Shown here: positions 52,217 through 61,248 of the stretch, piece after piece
How positions within the stretch are numbered: the first letter of the stretch is position 1
How the letters are laid out: each line of letters begins with the position of its first letter
NCBI RefSeq assembly: GCF_030913365.1
Contig: NZ_CP133160.1
Coordinates: forward strand, 2,073,001 to 2,137,000
Source of the DNA: Stenotrophomonas sp. 24(2023)
GTDB lineage: Bacteria; Pseudomonadota; Gammaproteobacteria; Xanthomonadales; Xanthomonadaceae
Length of the DNA stretch: 64,000 nt
Direction: 5' to 3'
The notes under the pieces: generated by a model
Seen by the model: only the letters and a program-made list of their open reading frames with translations
Told to the model about the DNA's origin: nothing
The model's database searches: none
Program-made: the position numbers and the translations under genes

Positions 52217-53377
52217 ATGCGAATCCGCCGCTGTGCCCACCTGCTGCTGGAACCGCACGATGTGGTCTCGGTCGATCTGGCTGCGCTGGTCCGCGGCAGC
52301 ATGGCCACGCGTGTGCAGCCGCGCTGGTTGGCGCGGGCGGCGCATCAGCGCGAGCCGGTGGAGGTGGATGCCGAGGACATGCGCGTGCTGGGCAGCATCG
52401 GCGCCGGCACGTGGATGGAATGTCCGGTCGGCACGCCCGACGCTGCGATCATCGCGGGGCTGCTTGAAAAGGGGCTGCTGCTCAGTGACGACCCGGCCCA
52501 CCGGCTGGCATGCCAAGGCGATGAACAGCTGCGCGAGGGCCACTGGTGGACACCGATGGCGGTGGCACACGCGCACTCGCGATGGGGCGGGGTGGACAGC
52601 GTGACCGACATGCATGCGCGCGGCCTGGATACCGCTGCAGGGCTGCGGCGCATGTTCGGTCCGCCGCCGGCGGCCGTGCACGCCCGGCCGGGGCACTACC
52701 AGGGGCTGCCGCTGCAGGAGCAGACCGGCTTCGATGCACTGCTGGCACAGCGTTCGACCTGCCGCAACTTCGACACGGCACGCCACCTGCCGCTGCCGCT
52801 GCTGGCACAGCTGCTGCAGCGCACGGTCATGGCCCATGCGCAGGTCGAGGTCGATGCCGATGCGGTGTTCCTGAAGAAGAACGTCCCTTCGGGCGGGGGG
52901 CTGCACGCCACCGATGTGTTCCTGCTGGTACAGCGCGTGCAGGACCTGGTGCCGGGCCTGTACCACTACCACCCGGTACAGCATGCGCTGCTCCGGCTGC
53001 CATCGCCCGCGGCAGCCGACCTGCCGGCGTTGTCGCGCCGGCTGCTGTCCGGCCAGCAGTGGTTCGCCGATGCGGCGGTACTGCTGGTCCTGGCACCGCG
53101 TTTCGAGCGCAGTTTCTGGAAGTACCGCGACCACAGCAAGGCCTACCGCGCGCTGGTGCTGGATACCGGCCACATCGCCCAGGCCGTGCAGACCTGTGCG
53201 ACCGAGGCCGGGCTGGGCGCGTTCATCACGGCAGCCATCAACGAAGCCGATGTGGATGCGGCGTTCGGCCTGGATGGCACTGGCCAGGGCGCCGTGGCGG
53301 TATGCGGCGTTGGCTGGCGCGCGGCGGTCCGGCAGACGGCCGAATTCGATCCGCCGCGCGTGCCGCAGCCGGCCTAG
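52217..53377 (+). CDS. SagB-like FMN-dependent peptide maturation dehydrogenase
   Basis: 386 residues; AGGAA 7 bases before the ATG. The first 160 residues have no recognised domain and may bind the leader. The nitroreductase-like SagB domain starts at about 170: RSTCRNF (about 179-185), the flavin-region VPSGGGLHATDVFLLVQRV and LVPGLYHYHP, the Lys-Tyr pair K302-Y303 in FWKYRDHSKAYRALVLDTGH, and GLGAFITAAINEADVDAAFGLD. SagB enzymes oxidise thiazoline/oxazoline rings to azoles. It fits the 'putative peptide maturation dehydrogenase' family (TIGR04511). No YcaO cyclodehydratase gene is in the window, so the real substrate is unclear. Its stop overlaps the convergent MCC alpha stop by 4 bp. Confidence 0.87.
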   Translation: MRIRRCAHLLLEPHDVVSVDLAALVRGSMATRVQPRWLARAAHQREPVEVDAEDMRVLGSIGAGTWMECPVGTPDAAIIAGLLEKGLLLSDDPAHRLACQGDEQLREGHWWTPMAVAHAHSRWGGVDSVTDMHARGLDTAAGLRRMFGPPPAAVHARPGHYQGLPLQEQTGFDALLAQRSTCRNFDTARHLPLPLLAQLLQRTVMAHAQVEVDADAVFLKKNVPSGGGLHATDVFLLVQRVQDLVPGLYHYHPVQHALLRLPSPAAADLPALSRRLLSGQQWFADAAVLLVLAPRFERSFWKYRDHSKAYRALVLDTGHIAQAVQTCATEAGLGAFITAAINEADVDAAFGLDGTGQGAVAVCGVGWRAAVRQTAEFDPPRVPQPA

Positions 53378-55374
53378 CCCGCCTCGAAATCCACCAGCAC
53401 CGCCCCGTCCAGCACCTGCTGGCCGGCCTGCACGCGGAAGCCATGCACGGTGCCATCGGCGGGCGCCTGCAGGGTGTGCTCCATCTTCATTGCCTCAAGC
53501 ACCACCAGCGGTGTGCCGCGCTTGACCTGGGCGCCGGCCGCCACCAGCGTGGCGACGATCTTCCCCGGCATCGGGGCCAGCAGGCTGCCGGCATCGGTGG
53601 CGGACTGTTCCGATTCGCCCACCGGGTCATGCACGGTGAAGCGGTGCGCCCCCTGTGCGGTGAACAGGTGCAGCTGGTCGCCGTCCAGGCGGCCCTGCAC
53701 GCGCCAGCGCTGGCCCTCCAGCTGCGCGGTCACCGTGCCGGCGTCACTGTGGCCCGGTACCGTGACGATGGCACCGTCGTCGCGTTGCACGTTCCAGCCC
53801 TCGGCCAGGGGCCATACCCGCAGCGTGTGGCGGTGATCGCCCTGCTGCAGCGGCAGCACGCGCGGTGCGGCACGGCCCAGGCGCCAGCCATCGCGCGCAG
53901 CCCATGGCGAATGCGGATCGCGCGCGTCATGGGTGGCGGCCACCGGCGTGGCCACCACTGCGATCGCGGCCAGCACCCACAGGGCATCGGTACTGTCCTG
54001 GCCGGCAGCCAAGGCGTCGTGCTCGCGCTCGATCAGCGCGGTGTCCAGCACCGCGTGGGTGAACGAGTCGGTGCCGACCAGGCGGCGCAGGAAGCCGGCA
54101 TTGGTGGTCACGCCCACCACCTGGCAGTCGGCCAGGGCTTGGCGCATGCGGCGCAGGGCACCTGCGCGGTCAACGTCCCACACGATCAGCTTGGCGATCA
54201 TCGGGTCGTAGTAGGGGGTGATGCTGTCGCCTTCCTCCACGCCGGTATCCACGCGCACGTGCGCCGATGGCACGGGCAGGCGCAGGTGGCGCAGGGTGCC
54301 GGTGGAGGGCAGGAAGCCGCGGTCGGCGTCCTCGGCATACAGCCGGGCTTCGATGGCGTGGCCGTGGATGGACAGCTCGTCCTGGCGCTTGGGCAGCGGC
54401 TGGCCGGCGGCCACGCGCAGCTGCCATTCCACCAGGTCGGTCCCGGTGATGTATTCGGTCACCGGGTGCTCGACCTGCAGGCGGGTGTTCATTTCCATGA
54501 AGTAGAAATCACCCTCGGGACCGGCGATGAATTCCACCGTGCCTGCACCGACGTAGCCCACCGCGCGGGCGGCATCGACGGCGGCCTTGCCCATCGCCGC
54601 GCGGCGCTCGGCGGTCATGCCCGGTGCCGGGGCTTCCTCCAGCACCTTCTGGTGGCGGCGCTGCACCGAGCAGTCGCGCTCGAACAGGAAGACCGCATCG
54701 CCGTGGCCATCGCCGAACACCTGGATTTCGATATGGCGCGGGCGCTCGACGTACTTCTCCACCAGCACGTGGTCGTTGCCGAACGCGGCGCGGGCCTCGC
54801 GCTGGCAGCTGGCCAGCGCATCGACGAAGTCCTCGCTGCGCTCGACCTTGCGCATGCCCTTGCCGCCGCCACCGGCGCTGGCCTTGATCAGCACCGGATA
54901 GCCGATGGCATCGGCCTGCGTGCGCAGGAACGCAGGCTCCTGGCGCTCGCCGTGGTAGCCGGGCGTCAGCGGCACGCCGGCCTGGGCCATCAGCGCCTTG
55001 GCCGCGCTCTTGTCACCCATCGCGCGGATCGCACTGGCCGGTGGGCCGATGAAGGTGATGCCGGCGGCGGCGCAGGCGTCGGCAAAACCCGCATTCTCCG
55101 ACAGGAAGCCGTACCCGGGATGGATCGCCTGCGCGCCGGTCAGGCGTGCGGCGTCCAGGATGGCATCGCTGCGCAGGTAGCTTTCACTGGCCGGTGCGGC
55201 ACCGATGGCGATGGCTTCGTCGGCCAGGCGTACATGGCGCGCGTTGCGGTCGGCCTCGGAATACACCGCCACGGTGGCGATGCCCAGGCGGCGGCAGGTG
55301 GCGATGACGCGGCAGGCGATCTCGCCACGGTTGGCGATCAGGATCTTGGTGAACATGGCGGCAGGCTCGGTCAT
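53374..55374 (-). CDS. Methylcrotonoyl-CoA carboxylase alpha subunit (biotin-containing)
   Basis: 666 residues from MTEPAAMFTKILIANRGEIA; an ATG at 55356 is the alternative. Biotin carboxylase domain (about 7-455): KILIANRGEIACRV, ASAGGGGKGMRKVE, EMNTRLQVEHPVTE. Biotinyl domain at the C terminus with the acceptor Lys in VLEAMKMEHTLQ. The order isovaleryl-CoA dehydrogenase - beta subunit - alpha subunit identifies 3-methylcrotonyl-CoA carboxylase of leucine degradation (liuD/mccA) rather than propionyl-CoA carboxylase. ATP-dependent carboxylation of biotin; the beta subunit transfers the carboxyl group. 8 bp after the beta subunit gene. Confidence 0.92.
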   Translation of the reverse strand: MTEPAAMFTKILIANRGEIACRVIATCRRLGIATVAVYSEADRNARHVRLADEAIAIGAAPASESYLRSDAILDAARLTGAQAIHPGYGFLSENAGFADACAAAGITFIGPPASAIRAMGDKSAAKALMAQAGVPLTPGYHGERQEPAFLRTQADAIGYPVLIKASAGGGGKGMRKVERSEDFVDALASCQREARAAFGNDHVLVEKYVERPRHIEIQVFGDGHGDAVFLFERDCSVQRRHQKVLEEAPAPGMTAERRAAMGKAAVDAARAVGYVGAGTVEFIAGPEGDFYFMEMNTRLQVEHPVTEYITGTDLVEWQLRVAAGQPLPKRQDELSIHGHAIEARLYAEDADRGFLPSTGTLRHLRLPVPSAHVRVDTGVEEGDSITPYYDPMIAKLIVWDVDRAGALRRMRQALADCQVVGVTTNAGFLRRLVGTDSFTHAVLDTALIEREHDALAAGQDSTDALWVLAAIAVVATPVAATHDARDPHSPWAARDGWRLGRAAPRVLPLQQGDHRHTLRVWPLAEGWNVQRDDGAIVTVPGHSDAGTVTAQLEGQRWRVQGRLDGDQLHLFTAQGAHRFTVHDPVGESEQSATDAGSLLAPMPGKIVATLVAAGAQVKRGTPLVVLEAMKMEHTLQAPADGTVHGFRVQAGQQVLDGAVLVDFEAG

Positions 55375-55382
55375 GGCACGGG

Positions 55383-56993
55383 TCACATGCGGAACACGCC
55401 GAAGCGCGTCGGCTGGGGGGCGGCGTTGAGGCTGGCCGACAGGGCCAGGCCGAGCACGCGGCGGGTATCGGCCGGATCGATCACGCCGTCGTCCCACAGG
55501 CGGGCACTGGCGTAGTACGGGTGGCCCTGCTGCTCGAACTGCTCGCGGATCGGCGCCTTGAAGGCATCTTCCTCCTCGGCCGGCCACTGGCCACCCTTGG
55601 CCTCGATGCCATCACGCTTGACCGTGGCCAGCACGCTGGCGGCCTGCTCGCCGCCCATCACGCCGATGCGCGCGTTCGGCCACATCCACAGGAAGTTGGG
55701 CGAATAGGCGCGGCCGCACATGCCGTAGTTGCCGGCACCGAACGAACCGCCGATCACCACGGTGAACTTGGGCACCCTGGCGCAGGCCACGGCCATCACC
55801 AGCTTGGCCCCGTCCTTGGCGATGCCGCCCTGTTCGTACTTGCGCCCGACCATGAAGCCGGTGATGTTCTGCAGGAACACCAGCGGGATGTTGCGCTGGG
55901 TGCACAGCTCGATGAAGTGCGCGCCCTTGAGCGCGGACTCGGAGAACAGGATGCCGTTGTTGGCGATGATGCCCACCGGGTAGCCGTGCAGGTGGGCAAA
56001 GCCGGTCACCAGCGTGCTGCCGTAGCGCGGCTTGAATTCATCGAAGCGCGAACCATCGACCAGCCGCGCGATCACTTCGCGCACGTCGAAGGGCTTGCGC
56101 GTATCGGCCGGAATCACGCCATACAGTTCCTCGGCGGGGAACAGCGGTGCCTGTGGCGGCTGCAGCGCCATCGCCGGCTCGGGCTTGCGCCAGTTGAGCT
56201 GGGCGACGATCGCCCGTACCCGCGCCAGGGCCTGCAGGTCGTTGTCGGCCATGTGGTCGGCCACGCCGGAAATGCGCGTGTGCACATCGGCCCCGCCCAG
56301 GTCCTCGGCGCTGACCACTTCACCGGTCGCCGCCTTCACCAGCGGCGGGCCACCGAGGAAGATCGTGCCCTGTTCGCGCACGATCACCGTTTCATCGCTC
56401 ATCGCCGGCACGTAGGCGCCGCCGGCGGTGCAGCTGCCCATCACGCAGGCGATCTGCGGGATGCCCTGCGCGGACAGGTTGGCCTGGTTGTAGAAGATGC
56501 GGCCGAAATGGTCGCGGTCGGGGAACACCTCGTCCTGCAGCGGCAGGAAGGCGCCGCCCGAATCGACCAGGTAGATGCACGGCAGGTGGTTCTGCTCGGC
56601 GATCTCCTGCGCGCGCAGGTGCTTCTTGACCGTCATCGGGTAGTAGGTGCCGCCCTTGACCGTGGCGTCGTTGGCCACGATCACGCACTCCACGCCGCTG
56701 ACCCGGCCGATGCCGGCCACCACGCCGGCGGCGGGCACCGCGCCGTCGTACATGCCGTGCGCGGCCAGCGGCGCGATCTCCAGGAACGCACTGCCGGGGT
56801 CGAGCAGGGCATCGATGCGGTCGCGCACCAGCAGCTTGCCGCGCGCGGTGTGCTTGGCCCGTGCGGCCTCGCTGCCGCCCAGCGCAGTACGCGCCAGGGT
56901 GGCGTGCAGGTCATCGACCACGGCCTGCATCGCCGCGTGGTTGGCCTGGAAGGAATCGCTGCCCGGTTGCAGCTGGCTGGTCAGTGAGGTCAT
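55383..56993 (-). CDS. Methylcrotonoyl-CoA carboxylase beta subunit
   Basis: 536 residues, carboxyltransferase fold. Motifs: [77 protein letters not shown] and [25 protein letters not shown], the latter two typical of MCC beta. It moves the carboxyl group from biotin to 3-methylcrotonyl-CoA, giving 3-methylglutaconyl-CoA. It lies between the dehydrogenase gene (13-bp gap) and the alpha subunit gene, all co-directional. Confidence 0.95.
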   Translation of the reverse strand: MTSLTSQLQPGSDSFQANHAAMQAVVDDLHATLARTALGGSEAARAKHTARGKLLVRDRIDALLDPGSAFLEIAPLAAHGMYDGAVPAAGVVAGIGRVSGVECVIVANDATVKGGTYYPMTVKKHLRAQEIAEQNHLPCIYLVDSGGAFLPLQDEVFPDRDHFGRIFYNQANLSAQGIPQIACVMGSCTAGGAYVPAMSDETVIVREQGTIFLGGPPLVKAATGEVVSAEDLGGADVHTRISGVADHMADNDLQALARVRAIVAQLNWRKPEPAMALQPPQAPLFPAEELYGVIPADTRKPFDVREVIARLVDGSRFDEFKPRYGSTLVTGFAHLHGYPVGIIANNGILFSESALKGAHFIELCTQRNIPLVFLQNITGFMVGRKYEQGGIAKDGAKLVMAVACARVPKFTVVIGGSFGAGNYGMCGRAYSPNFLWMWPNARIGVMGGEQAASVLATVKRDGIEAKGGQWPAEEEDAFKAPIREQFEQQGHPYYASARLWDDGVIDPADTRRVLGLALSASLNAAPQPTRFGVFRM

Positions 56994-57006
56994 CGCGGGG
57001 GCCTTC

Positions 57007-58170
57007 TTACAGGGTGCGCTGGAACAGTTCGCGGCCGATCAGCATGCGGCGGATCTCCGAGGTACCGGCGCCGATTTCATACAGCTTGGCATCGCGCCAC
57101 AGGCGGCCGGTCGGGTACTCGTTGATGTAGCCGTTGCCGCCCAGGATCTGGATCGCCTGGCCGGTCAGCCAGGTGGCCTTCTCGGCGGCGTACAGGATGG
57201 CACCGGCCGCGTCCTGGCGGGTGGTGCGGCCCTGGTCGCAGGCGCGTGCCACCGCATACACATAGGCACGGCAGGCGCCCAGGCCGACATACATGTCGGC
57301 GATCTTGGCCTGGATCAGCTGGAAGCTGCCGATCGCTTCGCCGAACTGGTGGCGCTCGTGCACGTACGGCATCACCACGTCCATGGCCGCGGCCATCAGG
57401 CCCAGCGGGCCGCCGGACAGCACCACGCGCTCGTAGTCCAGGCCGGACATCAGCACGCGCACGCCGCCGCCGACCTGGCCCAGCACGTTTTCTTCGGGTA
57501 CTTCGCAATCCTGGAACACCAGTTCGCAGGTGGGCGAGGAGCGCATGCCCAGCTTGTCCAGCTTCTGCGCGGTGGAAAAGCCCGCCATGCCCTTTTCCAC
57601 CAGGAAGGCGGTGATGCCCTTGGCACCGGCGGCCATGTCGGTCTTGGCATAGACCACCAGCACGTCGGCATCCGGGCCGTTGGTGATCCACATCTTGTTG
57701 CCGTTGAGGACGTAGCGTTCACCGCGCTTGTCCGCGCGCAGCTTCATCGATACCACGTCCGAGCCGGCACCCGGTTCGCTCATTGCCAGTGCGCCGACCT
57801 TGGCACCGCTGCACAGGTCGGGCAGCAGGCGCTGCTTCTGCGCCTCGGTGCCGTTCTTGCGCAGCTGGTTCACGCACAGGTTGGAATGGGCGCCGTAGGA
57901 CAGGCCGATGCCACCGGAGGCGCGCGAGATCTCTTCCATCGCCACCACATGGGCCAGGTAGCCCATGCCGGTGCCGCCGTAGTCTTCTTCCACGGTCATG
58001 CCCAGCAGGCCCTGCTCGCCGAACTTGCGCCACAGGGCCAGCGGGAACTGGTTGGTCGCATCGGCCTCGGCGGCCAGCGGGGCGACCTCGGTCGCGGCAA
58101 AATGGGCCACGCTCTCACGCAGCAGGTCGATCTCTTCGCCAAGATCGAAGTTCAGGGATGGCACGTGCAT
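57007..58170 (-). CDS. Isovaleryl-CoA dehydrogenase
   Basis: 387 residues; GGAG upstream of ATG. Acyl-CoA dehydrogenase signatures [43 protein letters not shown] and [36 protein letters not shown]. The catalytic base is the Glu in [16 protein letters not shown] (the position used by isovaleryl-CoA dehydrogenases, helix G) rather than at the later GTSE site. Converts isovaleryl-CoA to 3-methylcrotonyl-CoA, electrons to ETF and then ETF-QO. First gene of the leftward liu-type operon. Confidence 0.95.
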   Translation of the reverse strand: MHVPSLNFDLGEEIDLLRESVAHFAATEVAPLAAEADATNQFPLALWRKFGEQGLLGMTVEEDYGGTGMGYLAHVVAMEEISRASGGIGLSYGAHSNLCVNQLRKNGTEAQKQRLLPDLCSGAKVGALAMSEPGAGSDVVSMKLRADKRGERYVLNGNKMWITNGPDADVLVVYAKTDMAAGAKGITAFLVEKGMAGFSTAQKLDKLGMRSSPTCELVFQDCEVPEENVLGQVGGGVRVLMSGLDYERVVLSGGPLGLMAAAMDVVMPYVHERHQFGEAIGSFQLIQAKIADMYVGLGACRAYVYAVARACDQGRTTRQDAAGAILYAAEKATWLTGQAIQILGGNGYINEYPTGRLWRDAKLYEIGAGTSEIRRMLIGRELFQRTL

Positions 58171-58301
58171 GCGGGCAGCTCCACAACTCAGGGCGGGGGA
58201 AGAAGGCGCACCCGGAAGGGGGGCAGGTCGCTGTTCACGGCAGCGGCCCGCACGGGCGTCGGGCCCAGCGTAGCGGGGTTCGGGTAAAAAGTGAACTACA
58301 A

Positions 58302-58314
58302 TTCAATTATTGAA
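58302..58314. promoter_or_regulatory. Palindromic operator between isovaleryl-CoA dehydrogenase and TetR genes
   Basis: Perfect dyad TTCAAT-T-ATTGAA, 14 bp before the TetR start in an AT-rich stretch; likely TetR binding site controlling both directions. Confidence 0.62.
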
Positions 58315-58328
58315 ATAAGACTCAGGAT

Positions 58329-58946
58329 ATGGCCTACAAACGCTCACCCTTGATGGAAGAACGCCTGGCCGGGGCCCGCGAGCGGATCCTGCTGGCCACC
58401 CGTGAACTGGTCGCGGCCGGCGGCTGGCGGGCCGCCCCGGTGACGGCCGTGGCCACCCAGGCCGGGGTCTCCACCGGGTTGATCTACCGCCATTTCCCGT
58501 CCAAGGCCGAACTGTTCGTGGAAGTGCTCAACGCCGCCGTGGCGCATGAGGTGGAAATCATGGAGCGCATCGCCAGCGCCCCCGAACCGGCCACCGTGCG
58601 CCTGCGCCAGGCCGTGACCGCGTTCGTCCGCCGCGCCCTGGCCGGGCCCGGGCTGGCCCACGCCTTCATCGTCGAACCGGTCGACCCGGACGTGGAAGCC
58701 GAGCGCATGCGCGGCCGGCGGGCCTTCGGTGATGTGTTCCTGCGCCTGGTCGAAGAGGGCGTGGCGGCCGGTGAACTGCCCGCGCAGGATGCGCATGTGT
58801 CCGCCGCCTGCCTGGTCGGTGCCTTCACTGAAGCGCTGGTCGGCCCGACCGCGCCCAGCCGCGAGGCCCACCGCGACGAGGCTGCGCTGGTTGAAGCCAT
58901 CTGCAGCTACTGCCTGCGGTCGATCGGTGCCCCCGTGAACCGGTAG
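58329..58946 (+). CDS. TetR/AcrR-family regulator, likely of the isovalerate operon
   Basis: 205 residues. TetR HTH at about 12-65: ARERILLATRELVAAGGWRAAPVTAVATQAGVSTGLIYRHFPSKAELF; the C-terminal ligand domain is helical and ends in CSYCLRSIG. AGGA lies 4-8 bases before the ATG. Divergent from the isovaleryl-CoA dehydrogenase gene across a region with a perfect dyad. In Pseudomonas the corresponding liu regulator is MerR-type, so TetR use here is a different solution; acyl-CoA intermediates are plausible ligands. Confidence 0.9.
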   Translation: MAYKRSPLMEERLAGARERILLATRELVAAGGWRAAPVTAVATQAGVSTGLIYRHFPSKAELFVEVLNAAVAHEVEIMERIASAPEPATVRLRQAVTAFVRRALAGPGLAHAFIVEPVDPDVEAERMRGRRAFGDVFLRLVEEGVAAGELPAQDAHVSAACLVGAFTEALVGPTAPSREAHRDEAALVEAICSYCLRSIGAPVNR

Positions 58947-59141
58947 CACGGCACCCGGCGGCGTCCAGCGTGCTGCGCACCCGCCGGCCGCGGACCGGTG
59001 CTGCCCGCACGCGGGCGGGGCAGCATGCTGCGCCGCACCAGCATTCATGTCTGTTGTCGCGCGCGAAGTGCGTTCTATACTCGACCGGACACGCAGTCGC
59101 TCAGCCGTGGTCCAACGACTACCAGCCAGGGGTAACGAAGA

Positions 59142-59663
59142 GTGCGGAATTACGATCTGGAGTTCCTGAAACGCTTCTCCATGGTGATCGCGCTGTTGAT
59201 GGCCATCACCCTCGGCCTCATCCTCCTTGCCGCCTACCTGCACACCCGCATTCCGCCGGAAGTGTCACCGGTGGCGGCCAAGCGCACCGAGCAGCGCATC
59301 GCCCCGGCCGGAGCGGTCTATGCCGGCAGCACCGGTGCCGCCGCGCAGGCGGCGGCCAAGGCCGCCGCACTGGCCAAGGCCGCATCGCAGGTTGCCTACG
59401 GCGGCACCACCGATGGCAAGGTGATCTTCGACAACCTGTGCACCGCCTGCCACACCACCGGTGTCGGCCAGGCGCCCACGCTGGACCATGCCCATTGGGA
59501 CCAGCGCCTGGGCCAGGGCAAGGACACGCTGTACAAGCACGCCATCGAGGGCTACACCGGCCCGGATGGCGGCATCATGCCGCCCAAGGGCGGCAACCCG
59601 GCCCTGACCGAGGAGCAGATCCACGCCACCGTGGACTGGATGCTGGCCAACCTGAAGAAATAG
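59142..59663 (+). CDS. Membrane-anchored cytochrome c5-like protein
   Basis: 173 residues with a GTG start (AGGGG 10-14 bases upstream). N-terminal membrane anchor (FSMVIALLMAITLGLILLAAYL, about 11-32), an Ala-rich linker, then a cytochrome c domain (about 85-173) with heme motif CTACH in FDNLCTACHTTG and the Met ligand in GGIMPPKGGN, typical of the c5 family. Periplasmic electron carrier anchored in the inner membrane. Stands alone; no oxidase gene nearby. Confidence 0.9.
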   Translation: MRNYDLEFLKRFSMVIALLMAITLGLILLAAYLHTRIPPEVSPVAAKRTEQRIAPAGAVYAGSTGAAAQAAAKAAALAKAASQVAYGGTTDGKVIFDNLCTACHTTGVGQAPTLDHAHWDQRLGQGKDTLYKHAIEGYTGPDGGIMPPKGGNPALTEEQIHATVDWMLANLKK

Positions 59664-59776
59664 CGCGCCGTGGCCCCGGCATCCGGCTTTGCCGGGTCGG
59701 GCCCATGACCTTCCGCGCAGGCCAGCGGTCACCTTGGCGCGGTAGTCTGTGCGCCTTTCCGTGGAGTCGTGAACCG

Positions 59777-61222
59777 ATGCGCCGCCGTTCCCTTGCCCTT
59801 GCCCTGTCCCTGCTGCTGCCGGGGGTTGCCTTCGCCCAGGCCCAGCCACAGACCGCACCGGCGTCGAGCCCGGCCCCGCGTACCGGTGCGACCGTGGTCC
59901 TCACCAGCGCGCCCTCGGACTGGCGCCGCCTGGAAGGCCAGCGCGTACGCATTGCCGCGCCGTTGACCCTGGCCGGCAGCGATGGCCTGGAACGCTTCGG
60001 TGAACTGGTCGTGGCCTTCGATGGACGCTTGTGGCAGCCCACCGAAGTGGCCGCGCCGGGCACGGCCGGCATCGCCCAGGTGATGGCCGACAACGCGCGC
60101 CGCCGCCTGGTGCTGGACGATGGCAGCGATGCCCGTGACCCTGGCCCCGTCGCCTACCTTCCGGAGGGGGCCGACCTGCGCGTCGGCCTGCCGCTGCGCA
60201 ACGTTGAAGGCATCGTGCGCATCGATGCACAGGGCCAGGTCAAGCTGCAGGTCGAGGGCGTGCTGGAGGTGCCGATGCTCAAGCGCGCCAGCACCCCGCC
60301 GGCAGTCGCTGGTCGCCTGCACGTGGCCGCGTTCAACCTGGAGAACTTCTTCAACGGTGATGGCCAGGGCGGCGGCTTCCCGACCCTGCGCGGTGCGCGC
60401 ACGCTGGAGCAGCACAAGGCGCAGGTGGCCAAGCTGGTGGCTACCATCAATGCGCTGGGCACCGACGTGGCCGCGCTGATGGAACTGGAAAACGACGGTT
60501 ACGGGCCGCAGTCGGCCATCGCCGAACTGGTCAACGCGCTCAACGCCGACATCGGTGCCGGTGGCGACTGGCGCTTCGTCGATGCCGGCAAGGGCCCGGG
60601 CGACAACCCGATCCGCGTCGGCATCATCTACCGCCAGGGCAGGCTGACCCCGGTCGGCGCACCGGTCACGCTGGAGGGCGGCCCGTTCGTCGAGCACAGC
60701 CGCGTGCCGTTGGCGCAGGCCTTCCGCGCGGCCACCGGCGAGCCGTTCATGGTGGTCGCCAACCACTTCAAGTCCAAGGGCTGCCGCGATGCCAGCGGCG
60801 CCGATGCCGACCAGAACGATGGCCAGGGCTGCTGGAACGCCACCCGCGTGGACTCGGCAAAGCGCTTGAACCAGTGGGTGAAGGCCGAAGCCGGCCGCCT
60901 GAAGGTGAAGGACATCGTGCTGCTGGGTGATTTCAACGCCTACGCGATGGAAGACCCGATCCGCACCCTGCGCGGGCTGGGCTGGCAGGACGCCTTCGCC
61001 GTGGCCCGGGTTGAACGCCCCTACAGCTACGTCTACAACGGCTATACCGGCCGCCTCGACCATGCCCTGCTCAGCGCCGGCATGGCCCGCCGCCTGGGCG
61101 GTGCCGCCGAATGGCACATCAACGCCGATGAGCCGGAAAGCGCCGGCTACCAACAGCGCAACATGCCGGGCCCGTGGCGCAGCTCCGATCACGACCCGCT
61201 GCTGCTGGGCTTCGACAAGTAA
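59777..61222 (+). CDS. ExeM/NucH-like secreted endonuclease/exonuclease/phosphatase-fold nuclease
   Basis: 481 residues. Signal peptide RRRSLALALSLLLPGVAFAQ, then an OB-like N-terminal region (RRLEGQRVRIAAPLTLAG, about 45-175) and an EEP catalytic domain (about 180-480): VAAFNLENFFNGDG, VAALMELENDGYGP (metal Glu), VVANHFKSKGC, VLLGDFNAYAMEDPIRTL (Asp/Asn pair) and WRSSDHDPLLLG (catalytic Asp-His). This matches extracellular nuclease ExeM-type proteins, here without the C-terminal anchor. Probable role is use of extracellular DNA or biofilm turnover. A hairpin lies after the stop. Confidence 0.9.
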   Translation: MRRRSLALALSLLLPGVAFAQAQPQTAPASSPAPRTGATVVLTSAPSDWRRLEGQRVRIAAPLTLAGSDGLERFGELVVAFDGRLWQPTEVAAPGTAGIAQVMADNARRRLVLDDGSDARDPGPVAYLPEGADLRVGLPLRNVEGIVRIDAQGQVKLQVEGVLEVPMLKRASTPPAVAGRLHVAAFNLENFFNGDGQGGGFPTLRGARTLEQHKAQVAKLVATINALGTDVAALMELENDGYGPQSAIAELVNALNADIGAGGDWRFVDAGKGPGDNPIRVGIIYRQGRLTPVGAPVTLEGGPFVEHSRVPLAQAFRAATGEPFMVVANHFKSKGCRDASGADADQNDGQGCWNATRVDSAKRLNQWVKAEAGRLKVKDIVLLGDFNAYAMEDPIRTLRGLGWQDAFAVARVERPYSYVYNGYTGRLDHALLSAGMARRLGGAAEWHINADEPESAGYQQRNMPGPWRSSDHDPLLLGFDK

Positions 61223-61227
61223 GGTGT

Positions 61228-61246
61228 CGCCGGGCCAGGCCCGGCG
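61228..61246. terminator. Hairpin between convergent nuclease and EamA genes
   Basis: 9-bp perfect arms CGCCGGGCC / GGCCCGGCG, 3 bp before the EamA stop; bidirectional use is possible. Confidence 0.55.
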
Positions 61247-61248
61247 GC

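Noticed and set aside
53374-56993. Propionyl-CoA or acetyl-CoA carboxylase subunits
   Set aside because: The isovaleryl-CoA dehydrogenase neighbour and MCC-type motifs in the beta subunit favour methylcrotonyl-CoA carboxylase.
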